From assembly GCA_016721085.1 (NCBI GenBank), contig JADKJI010000012.1, positions 163,412 to 227,411 on the forward strand: 64,000 nt of DNA, in the 5' to 3' direction. Both the position numbers and the translations under genes were made by a program. The DNA comes from Chitinophagaceae bacterium. GTDB taxonomy: Bacteria; Bacteroidota; Bacteroidia; Chitinophagales; Chitinophagaceae. The notes under the pieces were generated by a model. That model ran no database searches. It saw nothing but the letters and a program-made list of their open reading frames with translations, and was not told where the DNA came from. Shown piece after piece: positions 40,846 to 50,868 of this stretch (position 1 is its first letter; every line of letters starts with the position of its first letter).

Positions 40846-42870
40846 ATGAAGTTTACAACCCCTTTTCCCAAGCTGCTCCGCTGGCTTTTTTCGATAGCCT
40901 TGCTTTTACTTGTATTCGCTACTATCATGAGGGTGGGTTTCTTCTTCTTCTTCAATAAGCAGGGCCAGCCTATTGGCAGCTTTTCGGGGGCTTTATTCCT
41001 GGGTTTCCGTTTTGACCTCCGTACAGTTTCGCTTTTTCTACTTTCAATAGGGGTGATTGGCAGCATTCCCGGATTACATCCTTTTAAGAATAATACAAGT
41101 TTTAAGATCTGGAGCTGGGTTATTGGTATCGTATTATTTGTAATGACATTTTTTTATGTAGTTGATTTTGCTCATTATGCGTATCTCTCACAAAGACTTA
41201 ATGCCAGTGTACTGAATTATCTGGAAGATGCCGGCATATCTACCGAAATGGTTTGGCAATCCTATCCTGTGGTTCGACTTTTCCTTCTTGTGTTTATAGT
41301 CACCTTCTTGCTGATATGGATTATCCGCAAATTTCATAAGAGAATTTCAGCATCATCTCCTCCCGTTTCCAGAAAAAGAAAACTAGTAAGCTATTCAGTT
41401 TTTTTCCTGCTTTTAGCTTTTTTCCTTTTTGGAAGATTTGATCAATATCCATTACGATGGAGTGATGCCTATGCGCTGGGAAGTGATTTTGAAGCAAATC
41501 TGGCTTTGAACCCATTTGAATCTTTTTTCAACACTCTAAAGTTCAGGGCTAAGAAACCAGACCCCAATAAGGTAAAGGAAGACTTTGCATTTCTGGCCGA
41601 TTATTACGACTGGAATAAGTCGGATTCGGCATCTTTGAATTATACAAGATACTATCCGGTAGATACAACTCGTGCTGCAAAGCAACCCAATATCGTTTTA
41701 GTGATCTGTGAGTCCTTCAGCGCCTATAAGGCTTCTATGTGGAAGAATCCACTGGCAACAACGCCTTTCTTTGATAGCATGAGTCGGAATGGTCTTTTTT
41801 TTGAAAGATGCTTTACACCAACTTATGGTACAGCCCGGGGAGTATGGGCCACCATCACAGGATTGCCAGATGTTGAGTTGCAGTTGACAGCCAGTCGCAA
41901 CCCTGCAGCAGTAGATCAGCAAACTGTTTTGGAATCAATCAAAGGGTATGAAAAATATTATTTCATTGGAGGAAGTCCGAGTTGGGCGAATATCAGGGGA
42001 CTATTGATGAATAATCTACCGGGGTTGCATTTATATGAACAGGAAAACCTTAAATCTCCACGTCTCGATGTTTGGGGTATCAGCGATAAAAACCTCTTCC
42101 TTGAAGCCAACCAGATTCTTTCAGCAGAGAAGAAGCCCTTTTTTGCCATCATACAAACGGCCGATAATCACCGTCCTTATTCCCTTCCTCCTGAGGATAC
42201 AGACTTCAAAGTAAAGAAACCATCTGAAGATTCTCTGAACAGATATGGTTTCCGTGACCAGGTGAATTACGATAGTAAGTTGAAGGAGTATAATGCTTTC
42301 CGTTATACCGATTATTCTTTCCAGAAGTTTATTCATGCCGCACAGAAGGAAGCGTATTTCAACAATACCTTATTTGTATTTATTGGAGACCACGGTATAG
42401 CTGGAGAAGTGGGGGAAATGTTTCCAAGAGTCTGGACAGAAAAGGGACTTACTGCAGAGCATGTGCCTTTATTGTTTTATGCTCCATCCTGGCTGCCTGC
42501 AAAAAGGGAATCCTTGGTATGTAGTCAAGTGGATGTAATGCCAACTATTGCCAGTATCTGCAACCTGCCTTACAGGAACACTACACTAGGAAGAAACCTT
42601 ACTGACACTGCACATCTTCGTCCATTTGCGTTCATCTATAATCCGGATACAAAGCTTATAGGCGTAGTGAAAGGTGATTATTTTTATCGAGAGCAATTGA
42701 CTTCGGGTAAGGAGGAAATGGTGTCTATCATAAATAATGAAAAGCCTTCGGCAGAAGTAATGAACGGCCCTGTAAAACAGGAAATGAAACAACTGACAAA
42801 GGCTGTTTATGAAACAGCGAGTTATTTGCTAGTGAACAATAAGAAAGAAAGCTCACAAAATAAAAAATGA
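40846..42870 (+). CDS. LTA-synthase-like membrane sulfatase/phosphotransferase
   Basis: 674 residues from ATG 40846. About five N-terminal helices are followed by an extracellular alkaline-phosphatase-fold domain. NIVLVICESFSAYKAS holds the metal-binding Glu, FTPTYGTARGVWATITGLPD the nucleophile Thr region, and FVFIGDHGIAGE the metal Asp-His. In Gram-negatives such proteins act as phosphoglycerol or phosphoethanolamine transferases on glycans or lipids. It overlaps the start of the next gene by 4 bp, so the two are cotranslated. Confidence 0.9.
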   Translation: MKFTTPFPKLLRWLFSIALLLLVFATIMRVGFFFFFNKQGQPIGSFSGALFLGFRFDLRTVSLFLLSIGVIGSIPGLHPFKNNTSFKIWSWVIGIVLFVMTFFYVVDFAHYAYLSQRLNASVLNYLEDAGISTEMVWQSYPVVRLFLLVFIVTFLLIWIIRKFHKRISASSPPVSRKRKLVSYSVFFLLLAFFLFGRFDQYPLRWSDAYALGSDFEANLALNPFESFFNTLKFRAKKPDPNKVKEDFAFLADYYDWNKSDSASLNYTRYYPVDTTRAAKQPNIVLVICESFSAYKASMWKNPLATTPFFDSMSRNGLFFERCFTPTYGTARGVWATITGLPDVELQLTASRNPAAVDQQTVLESIKGYEKYYFIGGSPSWANIRGLLMNNLPGLHLYEQENLKSPRLDVWGISDKNLFLEANQILSAEKKPFFAIIQTADNHRPYSLPPEDTDFKVKKPSEDSLNRYGFRDQVNYDSKLKEYNAFRYTDYSFQKFIHAAQKEAYFNNTLFVFIGDHGIAGEVGEMFPRVWTEKGLTAEHVPLLFYAPSWLPAKRESLVCSQVDVMPTIASICNLPYRNTTLGRNLTDTAHLRPFAFIYNPDTKLIGVVKGDYFYREQLTSGKEEMVSIINNEKPSAEVMNGPVKQEMKQLTKAVYETASYLLVNNKKESSQNKK

Positions 42871-43169
42871 TGCATCCATTTAAGTATATAGCGGTTATTG
42901 CCCTTTTTTTCTTAACGGGATGTGTAAATAATAATGGGGTGTCAAAACTTCCAGCAAAAGGGTCGGGGCTGGTTAATTGTACTTCACCACAGTTAATTCC
43001 AGTCTATAAAGAGTGGGTGTACGATTTAAATGGATATGAAGGAGTGTCTTTTGGAACCGCTTTTAATCTTTTGATGAGAACTCCTTTATCGACCCCAAAG
43101 GAAGAAATGATTATCATCCACAAACAAGTCCTCATCCCTATCCAGATCCAGCAAAATACTTCCCTTTGA
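42867..43169 (+). CDS. Glycosidase-like lipoprotein, N-terminal part
   Basis: Lipoprotein signal MMHPFKYIAVIALFFLTGCV with Cys at residue 19. After AFNL at about 43069-43072 (T4 run) the frame is wrong. With one more T it reads FDENSFIDPKGRNDYHPQTS and YPDPAKYFPLKKGNRIVVDL, leading into 43166-44956. Overlaps the sulfatase-type gene by 4 bp. Confidence 0.75.
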   Translation: MMHPFKYIAVIALFFLTGCVNNNGVSKLPAKGSGLVNCTSPQLIPVYKEWVYDLNGYEGVSFGTAFNLLMRTPLSTPKEEMIIIHKQVLIPIQIQQNTSL

Positions 43170-44956
43170 AAAAAGGGAACAGGATTGTTGTTGATCTTCA
43201 AACAGCTTATAAGATTAATGAGGTCTATTTATATGACAGGTCGAGGCAATCAGATAGCGTTTGGATCTATACAGGCACCATGACAAACTGGAAATTGAAG
43301 GGCGCGATGATGACAAAAGGGGATATTACCCAATGGGGTTGGAAGAAGTTTACTATTGATGACAGTAGCCGGTATATCATGTTCCGTTTTAATAGCTGGG
43401 AAGCAGACATTACAGAAGCTGCTATGTATGGTTGTGTCTATGGAAAAGTTCCAACTCCTCCAAATAGCACCTATAGTGGTACACGATTACCCGCAAAGTC
43501 ATTGAAAGAGTTTCTGGGTATCAATATGTATAATGGTTCTCAGATGCAGTGGATGAAGCCTTTTTATAATACGCGTATGTACACTTCCGTGAGCCATTAC
43601 GATACCGATACAACCAGCACATTCCCGGATGTATTGTATAGGCCAGTGGGCACGGGCTGGTATAACAATGGCACAAATGATTATTATATTGTTCACGACA
43701 GTATCGTAAGGTTTAACCAGAACAAGATTTGGCTTTCACTATTGGGTGTGCCGTTATGGATGGAAAAGAAAGGATATGGTAATCATGATAGGCCGGTGAC
43801 GAAAATTGGAATGGATACTGAGGATCCTTCCAGTTATAAGAGACATGCAAATCTATTGTGGAATTTGGCAGCCGCTTTTGGCAGCACAGCAGTTGATACT
43901 AATGAAATCCAAAGTTCCATTACACCACGTTTCAGTGGAAGGAATACAATACAGATATTCGAGAATGGAAATGAGGCAGACGCCAATTGGGTCGGGAATA
44001 AGTATTGTAACCCGATGGAATATTTTGCATTGAGTTCTGCTGATTATGATGGGGATGAGAATAAGTTGGGTAAGAAGATGGGTATTGTGAATGCAGATCC
44101 GAATAGCCAATTGATGATGGCTGGATTTACATCGTTAGATACGAACAGGGTTAGAATTTTGGACTTCATATCAAGGACATCACGTACCGATCATAAGTTT
44201 ATATGGCAAGGGGGTATACAGTACCATCATTATTCAACGAATGGTAAAGGTCGTCTTGCTGGCGAAGTGTTTTCAACCGCTTCGGGTGGAGCAAGTCCTG
44301 AAGAAGATTCTTTGCGTAAAAGACTGGCAAAAGTGCGGGATTATACTTATAGGATACAGCCAGGTGTTGAATGTATATTGGGAGAATGGGGATACGATAA
44401 AAACAGGAGCAGCAAAGTATCTACTCCTTTGGTACCAGGTTATAATGAACAACAAAGCCAGGGTATAATGTTATTGCGAGGAATCAATGCAGTTGCCTTT
44501 TCTGGCTTCGATAAGCTAATTATTTATTGGATGAGAGATGATGAAAACGGGGGACAACCTAATTTGTTTTTAAGTGCAGGGTTGGTAGGTTCTATAAATA
44601 GTTCGGATCAAAGGCCATACGAATCCTGGTATTATATTGCAACACTCGTAAACCAGCTAGGCGATTTTATTCCAGAAAAAATCATCAGTGAATCTGGTAA
44701 TGTATGGGTGTACAAATACCGTCATAAGAACGACCCCTCTCAAAAAGCCTACTTTCTTTATTGTCCAACCCACAATGGAACTACCGTTGGCGAATACCTG
44801 TTAAAAACAGGTAAACTGGCCGATCCTGCTGTTACAGAAATAAGCCTTTTGGATAATTCATCTACTGGTAATGTAGTCCAAAGGTCAGGAAATGGCAATG
44901 GTATAACTATAAAAGTTACCGAAGCTCCGAAATTTATAATGGTGAAGGAGCGATAG
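43166..44956 (+). CDS. Glycosidase-like lipoprotein, discoidin-like and TIM-barrel parts
   Basis: A beta-sandwich resembling F5/8-type C domains comes first (about 1-95: NRIVVDLQTAYKINEVYLYD, SRYIMFRFNSW). A clan-A-like (beta/alpha)8 region follows, with a possible acid/base Glu in IQIFENGNEADANW and a possible nucleophile in CILGEWGYDKNR. The family number is not assigned. It is anchored as a lipoprotein via the part at 42867. Together with the upstream sulfatase-like enzyme it may process a surface glycan. Convergent with the methyltransferase gene (23-bp overlap). Confidence 0.7.
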   Translation: MKKGNRIVVDLQTAYKINEVYLYDRSRQSDSVWIYTGTMTNWKLKGAMMTKGDITQWGWKKFTIDDSSRYIMFRFNSWEADITEAAMYGCVYGKVPTPPNSTYSGTRLPAKSLKEFLGINMYNGSQMQWMKPFYNTRMYTSVSHYDTDTTSTFPDVLYRPVGTGWYNNGTNDYYIVHDSIVRFNQNKIWLSLLGVPLWMEKKGYGNHDRPVTKIGMDTEDPSSYKRHANLLWNLAAAFGSTAVDTNEIQSSITPRFSGRNTIQIFENGNEADANWVGNKYCNPMEYFALSSADYDGDENKLGKKMGIVNADPNSQLMMAGFTSLDTNRVRILDFISRTSRTDHKFIWQGGIQYHHYSTNGKGRLAGEVFSTASGGASPEEDSLRKRLAKVRDYTYRIQPGVECILGEWGYDKNRSSKVSTPLVPGYNEQQSQGIMLLRGINAVAFSGFDKLIIYWMRDDENGGQPNLFLSAGLVGSINSSDQRPYESWYYIATLVNQLGDFIPEKIISESGNVWVYKYRHKNDPSQKAYFLYCPTHNGTTVGEYLLKTGKLADPAVTEISLLDNSSTGNVVQRSGNGNGITIKVTEAPKFIMVKER

Positions 44957-45707
44957 CAGTATGAGACTGTTTTCTGGCGATCATAATCAGCCTTGGAGAT
45001 TTTTTTATATCATAAGGTCCAAGAAAATAATCGCCAAACACTTCCTCAACCTGAAGATGATGGAATGCAAACATATCATTGAAATCGCCTAAGCTGAATT
45101 TGGCAACTTTTTCTGTGAACTCAAGTGGTTCTTCAAGAGCTTCGTCTTCGATAACGATTTTTTTATAGAAATGGGTTTCATCAAACCATTTGGTGATGAA
45201 ATAGGTAACTGCTCCCTGTTGTTTTTCTTCTTTATGTACCAGGTGGTCTTCGGCATAATGAACATTAAGGTAGTCGAGTACCAATACGCCACCGGGTTCG
45301 AGCGATTGGGCCATTGTTCTTATAGCATCATAATGCTCCCTTTCAGTTCTGAAGTATCCGAAACTGGTAAAGAAGTTAAAGACGTATTGGAAATAATTGA
45401 TGTAAAAGGGAAGTCGCATATCGTGAACAAAAAAATGCAGGTTGTCTTGTTCATGTGATAAGGCGTATGTTATACTATCTGGAGAAATATCAATGCCTGT
45501 AACATCAAATCCTTTTTCTGCAAGAAATCGTGAATGACGGCCTTTGCCACAAGCTACATCCAGCATACGACATCCAGCAGATGGTTTCAGATAGGTTACC
45601 AGTCTGTCAATAAATGCGGCGGCTTCTGTTTCATCCCTCTCAAAATATAGCTGATGATAATAAGGTGCATTAAACCATTCAGTAAACCAGTTGGCTGTCA
45701 CGGCCAT
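44934..45707 (-). CDS. Class I SAM-dependent methyltransferase
   Basis: 257 residues. Motif I CRMLDVACGKGRHSRFLAEK, followed by VTGIDISPDSITYA and post-motif GGVLVLDYLNVHYAED, of the Methyltransf_25 type. The substrate is unknown; N-terminal WFTEWFNAPYYHQLYFERDE recurs in related small-molecule methyltransferases. Stands alone, with a 253-bp AT-rich spacer without visible signals upstream. Confidence 0.88.
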   Translation of the reverse strand: MAVTANWFTEWFNAPYYHQLYFERDETEAAAFIDRLVTYLKPSAGCRMLDVACGKGRHSRFLAEKGFDVTGIDISPDSITYALSHEQDNLHFFVHDMRLPFYINYFQYVFNFFTSFGYFRTEREHYDAIRTMAQSLEPGGVLVLDYLNVHYAEDHLVHKEEKQQGAVTYFITKWFDETHFYKKIVIEDEALEEPLEFTEKVAKFSLGDFNDMFAFHHLQVEEVFGDYFLGPYDIKKSPRLIMIARKQSHTAIAPSPL

Positions 45708-45960
45708 ACTAAAAAAATTTTTACAAAAGTAGGGGAGGAAGGTTCGACGTGGATATTTTGTTCTGAAATGTGTATATCTGGTATCTTATCAACAATTAAT
45801 TGGCATCGCACTTGTTTTTAACTATTCTTCGTGTAAGTACAGATTTTCTTTACTATTTTTCCGTTTGTATTAACTTCCAAACCATCCCTTGCAACTCCGT
45901 TATTGGTTAAGGCACGATCTGTAGTGCAACCCCTTTTGTATACCTGATAAACCTGGACAA

Positions 45961-47352
45961 GTGGCATTGATTAAAAGTATCTCTGGTATCCGTGGAACTA
46001 TTGGCGGAAGAACTGGCGACAACCTTACTCCATTAGATGTTGTAAAGTTTACCGCGGCCTATGGAAGTTGGCTGTTGGAAACAAGCGACAATAAGAAAGT
46101 GGTTGTAGGTCGCGATGGCCGTATCAGTGGTAGTATCGTACAATCACTTGTAGTAAACACTTTATTATCCTTAGGCATTGATGTAGTTGATGCCGGATTA
46201 TCTACTACACCTACAGTAGAATTAGCTGTGATATGGGAAAAAGCCGCAGGAGGCATCATACTTACAGCCAGTCATAATCCGAAAGAATGGAATGCCCTTA
46301 AATTGTTGAATTCAAAAGGTGAGTTCATAAGTGCTGAAGATGGGCAGAAGATTTTGGAGAAAGCTGCTGCAGAAGACTTCTCTTTTGTTCCTGTAGATAA
46401 GCTCGGCACTCAAACTGTTAACGACAGTTTCATCCAAAAACATATTGATACTATTCTGCAATATCCATTAGTGGATGTTCCTTCTATTAATCGTAAGGGA
46501 TTGAAAGTAGTGGTTGATGTAATCAATTCTACAGGAGCCCTGATTGTTCCTCAATTGCTGAAAGCATTAGGAATAGAACAGGTGGTAGTATTGAATGAAG
46601 AGGTTACTGGTAAGTTTGCCCACAACCCCGAGCCACTTCCAGAAAATCTGACAGAGCTTAGCGCTGCTGTAAGAAAGCATAAGGCAGACCTTGGTATTGC
46701 TGTTGATCCGGATGTTGACAGGTTGTGTTTTGTTTGTGAAGATGGTTCTATGTTTGGTGAAGAGTATACATTAGTAGCAGTGGCCGATTATGTGCTCAGC
46801 AAAAGGACCGGCAATACTGTTAGCAATATGAGCAGTACAAAAGCATTGAAGGAAATTACTATAAAATACGGCGGACAATATTCACCTTCAGCAGTTGGCG
46901 AGGTAAATGTTGTAAACCGGATGAAAGAACTGGATGCTGTAATTGGGGGAGAAGGAAACGGTGGTATAATAGTTCCGGATTTACATTATGGACGTGACGC
47001 ATTGATCGGTATCGGTCTTTTCCTTAGTGCTTTGTCGTACCATAAGAATGGATGTAAATCGTTCAGGGCAAAGTATCCCGACTATTATATTTCCAAGAAT
47101 AAGATGGAATTAGAAAAAGGGTTCGACAGTAAATCCATCTTCGAAAAAATCAGTAAGAAATATAAGAATCAACCAATAAATACGGAAGATGGTTTGAAGA
47201 TCGAATTCGATACCGACTGGGTGCATTTGCGTACTTCCAACACAGAACCGATTATCAGGATATATGCTGAGAGCAGCTTTGAGACCACGGCCAATAATAT
47301 GGCATTACGCCTCATGCAGGATATCCGAGAATTCATGCTTTCGGAATCATGA
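45961..47352 (+). CDS. glmM: Phosphoglucosamine mutase
   Basis: 463 residues from GTG 45961. The alpha-D-phosphohexomutase layout is clear: SISGIRGTIGG, the phosphoserine loop ILTASHNPKEWNALK (Ser104), the metal loop AVDPDVDRLCFV, the sugar-binding GGEGNGGIIVPDLHYGRD and the phosphate loop RTSNTEPIIRIY. It makes glucosamine-1-phosphate for UDP-GlcNAc, peptidoglycan and LPS. Phosphomannomutase-type activity cannot be excluded from sequence. A terminator follows. Confidence 0.88.
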   Translation: MALIKSISGIRGTIGGRTGDNLTPLDVVKFTAAYGSWLLETSDNKKVVVGRDGRISGSIVQSLVVNTLLSLGIDVVDAGLSTTPTVELAVIWEKAAGGIILTASHNPKEWNALKLLNSKGEFISAEDGQKILEKAAAEDFSFVPVDKLGTQTVNDSFIQKHIDTILQYPLVDVPSINRKGLKVVVDVINSTGALIVPQLLKALGIEQVVVLNEEVTGKFAHNPEPLPENLTELSAAVRKHKADLGIAVDPDVDRLCFVCEDGSMFGEEYTLVAVADYVLSKRTGNTVSNMSSTKALKEITIKYGGQYSPSAVGEVNVVNRMKELDAVIGGEGNGGIIVPDLHYGRDALIGIGLFLSALSYHKNGCKSFRAKYPDYYISKNKMELEKGFDSKSIFEKISKKYKNQPINTEDGLKIEFDTDWVHLRTSNTEPIIRIYAESSFETTANNMALRLMQDIREFMLSES

Positions 47353-47409
47353 TGTAAAACAATAGAAGGAATCCTTAAAAGATATCAAAATAAATACGGA
47401 TTTTTGCAG

Positions 47410-47437
47410 CTCCCGGTCAGTATTGCCGGGAGTTTTT
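47410..47437 (+). terminator. Terminator after glmM
   Basis: CTCCCGG and CCGGGAG stems around a 9-base loop followed by TTTTT, 58 bp after the stop and just before the desulfurase gene. Confidence 0.8.
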
Positions 47438-47448
47438 AATTGTAAGTA

Positions 47449-48579
47449 ATGAACGAAAGAATCTATTTTGATAATGCGGCTACTACTCCGCTGGATGCCA
47501 GAGTGCTGGATGCCATGATGCCTTATATGATTGAGAAATTCGGCAATCCTTCTTCCATCTATTCCTATGGCCGTGAAACAAGAATGGCGATAGAAAGTGC
47601 ACGAAAAACAGTTGCGAAAATCCTGAATGCACATCCGGCAGAAATATTTTTTACTTCTGGTGGTACTGAAAGTTCTAATACCGTAATCAATGCCGCTGTA
47701 CGCGACCTTGGATGTACACATATCATCACTTCACCTATTGAGCATCATGCAACCTTGCATACTGTTGAAGATCTTCATAGAAGGGGCGAAGTGGCATTAA
47801 GTTTTGTGAAACTGCTTCCAGACGGACATGTTGATCTGGAAGATCTGGAATTGCTGTTATCCTCTTCCGACGAAAAGACTTTGGTCACCCTTATGCATGC
47901 CAATAATGAAATAGGTAATATGCTCGATCTGGATGCAGTAGGAGAATGTTGCAAAAAGTATGGCGCCATATTCCATTCAGATACGGTTCAAACGGTTGGT
48001 CATTTTCCTTTAGATCTGAGAAAAACGCCAGTGCATTTCATTACAGGAGCAGGTCATAAATTCCATGGTCCTAAAGGTGTCGGTATTTTGTATATCAATG
48101 AGAATGTTAAGATCAAGCCTTATATACATGGAGGTGGACAAGAGCGTAATATGCGTGCTGGAACAGAGAACCTGTATGGTATTATCGGTTTTGCCAAAGC
48201 GCTTGAATTAGCCACTGAAGCTTTTGAAAGGGATAGTGCTTATATAAACGGGTTAAAGTTGTATCTGATGGAACAACTTAAGCAATATGTTCCAGGGGTT
48301 AGCTTTAATGGTGATCCACTCGGAAGAGGTTTATATACAGTCTTGAATGTCAGTTTCCCGAAAACAGAGAAGTCTGAGATGCTGTTATTTAATCTGGATA
48401 TCAATGGTATTTGTGCCAGTGGTGGTAGTGCATGTACCAGTGGAGCAGAACAAGGGTCGCATGTAATAAGAGCCATAAATAATAACCCAAATCAGGTGGC
48501 GGTACGATTCTCTTTCAGTCATCAGAATAAGAAAGAGGAGATCGACATCCTTGTTTCTAAGATTAAGGATATTTTGTAA
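47449..48579 (+). CDS. Cysteine desulfurase (NifS/IscS family)
   Basis: 376 residues. YFDNAATTPLDARVLDAMMP, ITSPIEHHATLHT, the PLP lysine K204 in GAGHKFHGPKGVG and active-site Cys329 in CASGGSACTSGAE are visible. It releases sulfur from cysteine for Fe-S clusters or thio-modification. No iscU or sufBCD nearby, so the acceptor is uncertain; length and the short Cys loop place it with NifS-like group I enzymes. Confidence 0.93.
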   Translation: MNERIYFDNAATTPLDARVLDAMMPYMIEKFGNPSSIYSYGRETRMAIESARKTVAKILNAHPAEIFFTSGGTESSNTVINAAVRDLGCTHIITSPIEHHATLHTVEDLHRRGEVALSFVKLLPDGHVDLEDLELLLSSSDEKTLVTLMHANNEIGNMLDLDAVGECCKKYGAIFHSDTVQTVGHFPLDLRKTPVHFITGAGHKFHGPKGVGILYINENVKIKPYIHGGGQERNMRAGTENLYGIIGFAKALELATEAFERDSAYINGLKLYLMEQLKQYVPGVSFNGDPLGRGLYTVLNVSFPKTEKSEMLLFNLDINGICASGGSACTSGAEQGSHVIRAINNNPNQVAVRFSFSHQNKKEEIDILVSKIKDIL

Positions 48580-48599
48580 TCCTTTATAATAGAAATGGC

Positions 48600-48633
48600 A
48601 AAAAAAAATCCCGCAACGCGGGATTTTTTTTTA
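48600..48633. terminator. Bidirectional terminator
   Basis: An A-run, ATCCCGC, AAC, GCGGGAT and a T-run lie between two convergent genes (desulfurase and CHRD protein), so it can serve both. Confidence 0.85.
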
Positions 48634-48652
48634 TAAAGTCGGTATGGAAGAA

Positions 48653-49111
48653 TTAATTAGTGAATGTAAGTTGACCACGAATTTCACCTCCTGGATTAAG
48701 TGCAGTATGTAAATTAATATAATAAACTCCGTTTAAGAAGTCAGCTTCCTTAACAACTACATTATCTACAAAAAATGTTCCTGTATATGTACCGGTTTGG
48801 GAAGACGTAAATCCAGAGAAAGTTTGAATAATTCCTGCATTAACACCTTTTGGAGCAGTGCCATGAATATGCATAGCAATGGGTACACCACTAAGCGAAT
48901 TCCAGTTTACAGTATAGCTGAGAGTGCGGGTTGTTCTGTTATAAGTATAGTCAATAGTACCATTCCCAGCACCTGGTTTTGAAGGAACTTCTTGAGTGCC
49001 GTCCATTACCACACCAGATTTTGTTATCAAATTAACCCCTAAATCATCTTGTCTGCAAGAGGTAGCTAAAAGTAGCAAAGCTGCTACGGGGGCAAGTCTG
49101 AAGAGTCGCAT
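48653..49111 (-). CDS. CHRD-domain lipoprotein
   Basis: 152 residues. Lipobox LLLATSCRQDD (Cys19) and a single CHRD domain (GTQEVPSKPGAGNGTIDYTY, VPIAMHIHGTAPKGVNAGII, YYINLHTALNPGGEIRGQL). CHRD proteins are found in many secreted bacterial proteins; their role is not well defined. It lies downstream of a secreted PA14-like gene on the same strand, 95 bp apart. Confidence 0.88.
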   Translation of the reverse strand: MRLFRLAPVAALLLLATSCRQDDLGVNLITKSGVVMDGTQEVPSKPGAGNGTIDYTYNRTTRTLSYTVNWNSLSGVPIAMHIHGTAPKGVNAGIIQTFSGFTSSQTGTYTGTFFVDNVVVKEADFLNGVYYINLHTALNPGGEIRGQLTFTN

Positions 49112-49206
49112 AAGCCAGTTTTTGTTTAGTCAAATATAGAGGGTTTTCCCATTTTCAGGAAAAAAATCTCTCACAACGACTTTGCTGCTACTGCTTGATT
49201 TCCAAA

Positions 49207-50715
49207 TTATTCCGCTACTACTGTTTGTTGAAGTATGGGTTTATTGTCTTTCTGGATTATCACCCGGTACATACCAGGCTTTAACCTGATGCCTGGAATG
49301 CTGATATCTTGCGTCTGGCTATTTCCTGTAGTTGAGATATTGGTCTCATAATACTTACGACCTGAGAAATCCACAACCTGAAGATTTAACTGTTCGGCGG
49401 CTAAATTAGATCTTAGCTTAAACCGATTATTTGTAATCATGGTTGGGAATATGGTAATGCTGGCTTTTTGCCTGGGTTCAAAAACCAGCACTTTTGAATA
49501 TGTTTTTGAGCCTTTCTGGTCTACCATAGCAATTCGGTAAAAGCATCTGTATTTTGAACCAGACTTATCAGTAAACTGATAGTTTAATGCCTGATTGCTT
49601 TCTCCGCCAACAGCTTTTGTTGGCAGAAAGCCGATTTCCCGGAAGTCGTTACCATTATCGCTTTTTTCAATAGAAAATCCGGAAGAAGATGATTCCTGAA
49701 GGGTAGTCCACTCAATTCTTGGCTTATCGTTTTCAAGTTGTAATTGTACAGATCCAAGCTTTACAGCAAGTGTTGAATTGGTAATATCAGTACTTATCCT
49801 GTTGCCACCGCTATTCTCATAGAACTCCAGTACCATGTTATAAGTACCGTTCAATACCTGAGTGGTTGAGCTTACATTATAAGATTGATCAAACCATCTG
49901 TTGATAACCCATGTGGCGCCACCATCAAGGCTTAATCTATAGCCATCATCTCCTCCAACAGTGATGATATATGTTCCAGCACTGAAATTTTTCTGTAATC
50001 TGTATCTAACACTGAATGTTTCAGTTTGTACTGAGCAATCGCTTGTATTGTAATTTGTATTGGTTCCACCAAAGCTTTGGTCAAAGTTGGGACTAATACC
50101 AGAGCCTTCTGTGACAAAGCCTCTATAGAAATTCATACTAGTGCCATCATAAACATAACCAATCCATGTATTACCTGTGCCGTACACTGCAGGATTTCCA
50201 GAAGAACCACAACCAGACTGGAGAGTAAATGAAATTCTGTTTCCCCCACCGTTTTCATAATATTCAAGAACTATATCGTAGGTGCCATTGAGAGTTGTTG
50301 AATAGTAGGATATGGCATAAGATTGATCAACCCATTGATTGATCACCCAGGTGGCTCCACCATCTAAGCTGAGCCTATAGCCATCATCTCCACCAACTAT
50401 GAATTCATAAATTCCATTAGTGAACGTCTTTCTTAATTTATAACGAACGCTGAATGTGGAAGTGTTTAGGGAACATCCATTAGTGTTGTAAGTAACATTG
50501 TCGCCACCAAAATTCTCGTCAAAATTGGGATTTCCGGATGTTCCTTCCGTTACATAGCCCTTATAGTTGGTTAGATTGAGGTTATCGTATACATAGCCTG
50601 TCCAAACATCACCAGTACCATAACTGACTTCATCGCCAGCTGGTGTACAAGCTTGGGAATGAGCATGTAATGCAATAGAAAGCACAAAAAAAGCCAGCAA
50701 AATTGTCTTTTTCAT
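49207..50715 (-). CDS. Secreted two-repeat beta-domain protein with T9SS-like C terminus
   Basis: 502 residues with signal peptide MKKTILLAFFVLSIALHAHS. Two ~145-residue repeats are very alike: VWTGYVYDNLNLTNYKGYVT matches TWIGYVYDGTSMNFYRGFVT, and GGDDGYRLSLDGGATWVIN occurs in both. They recall PA14-like carbohydrate-binding folds. An Fn3-like segment and a C-terminal sorting domain (SITIFPTMITNNRFKLRSN ... GMYRVIIQ) suggest export by type IX secretion. Confidence 0.8.
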   Translation of the reverse strand: MKKTILLAFFVLSIALHAHSQACTPAGDEVSYGTGDVWTGYVYDNLNLTNYKGYVTEGTSGNPNFDENFGGDNVTYNTNGCSLNTSTFSVRYKLRKTFTNGIYEFIVGGDDGYRLSLDGGATWVINQWVDQSYAISYYSTTLNGTYDIVLEYYENGGGNRISFTLQSGCGSSGNPAVYGTGNTWIGYVYDGTSMNFYRGFVTEGSGISPNFDQSFGGTNTNYNTSDCSVQTETFSVRYRLQKNFSAGTYIITVGGDDGYRLSLDGGATWVINRWFDQSYNVSSTTQVLNGTYNMVLEFYENSGGNRISTDITNSTLAVKLGSVQLQLENDKPRIEWTTLQESSSSGFSIEKSDNGNDFREIGFLPTKAVGGESNQALNYQFTDKSGSKYRCFYRIAMVDQKGSKTYSKVLVFEPRQKASITIFPTMITNNRFKLRSNLAAEQLNLQVVDFSGRKYYETNISTTGNSQTQDISIPGIRLKPGMYRVIIQKDNKPILQQTVVAE

Positions 50716-50868
50716 AGATTCGGGTTGATAAGTGTTCTATTCAAAATAGAATAAGGGGATTCACTTATCCATGAGAACGTATTTTTTATGTGACCATTGT
50801 GTGTGGGGGAATTAATTGATATATGCTAATTCGAGGCTAAGGGGTGGGCGGAATGCTAAACGCTGGAT

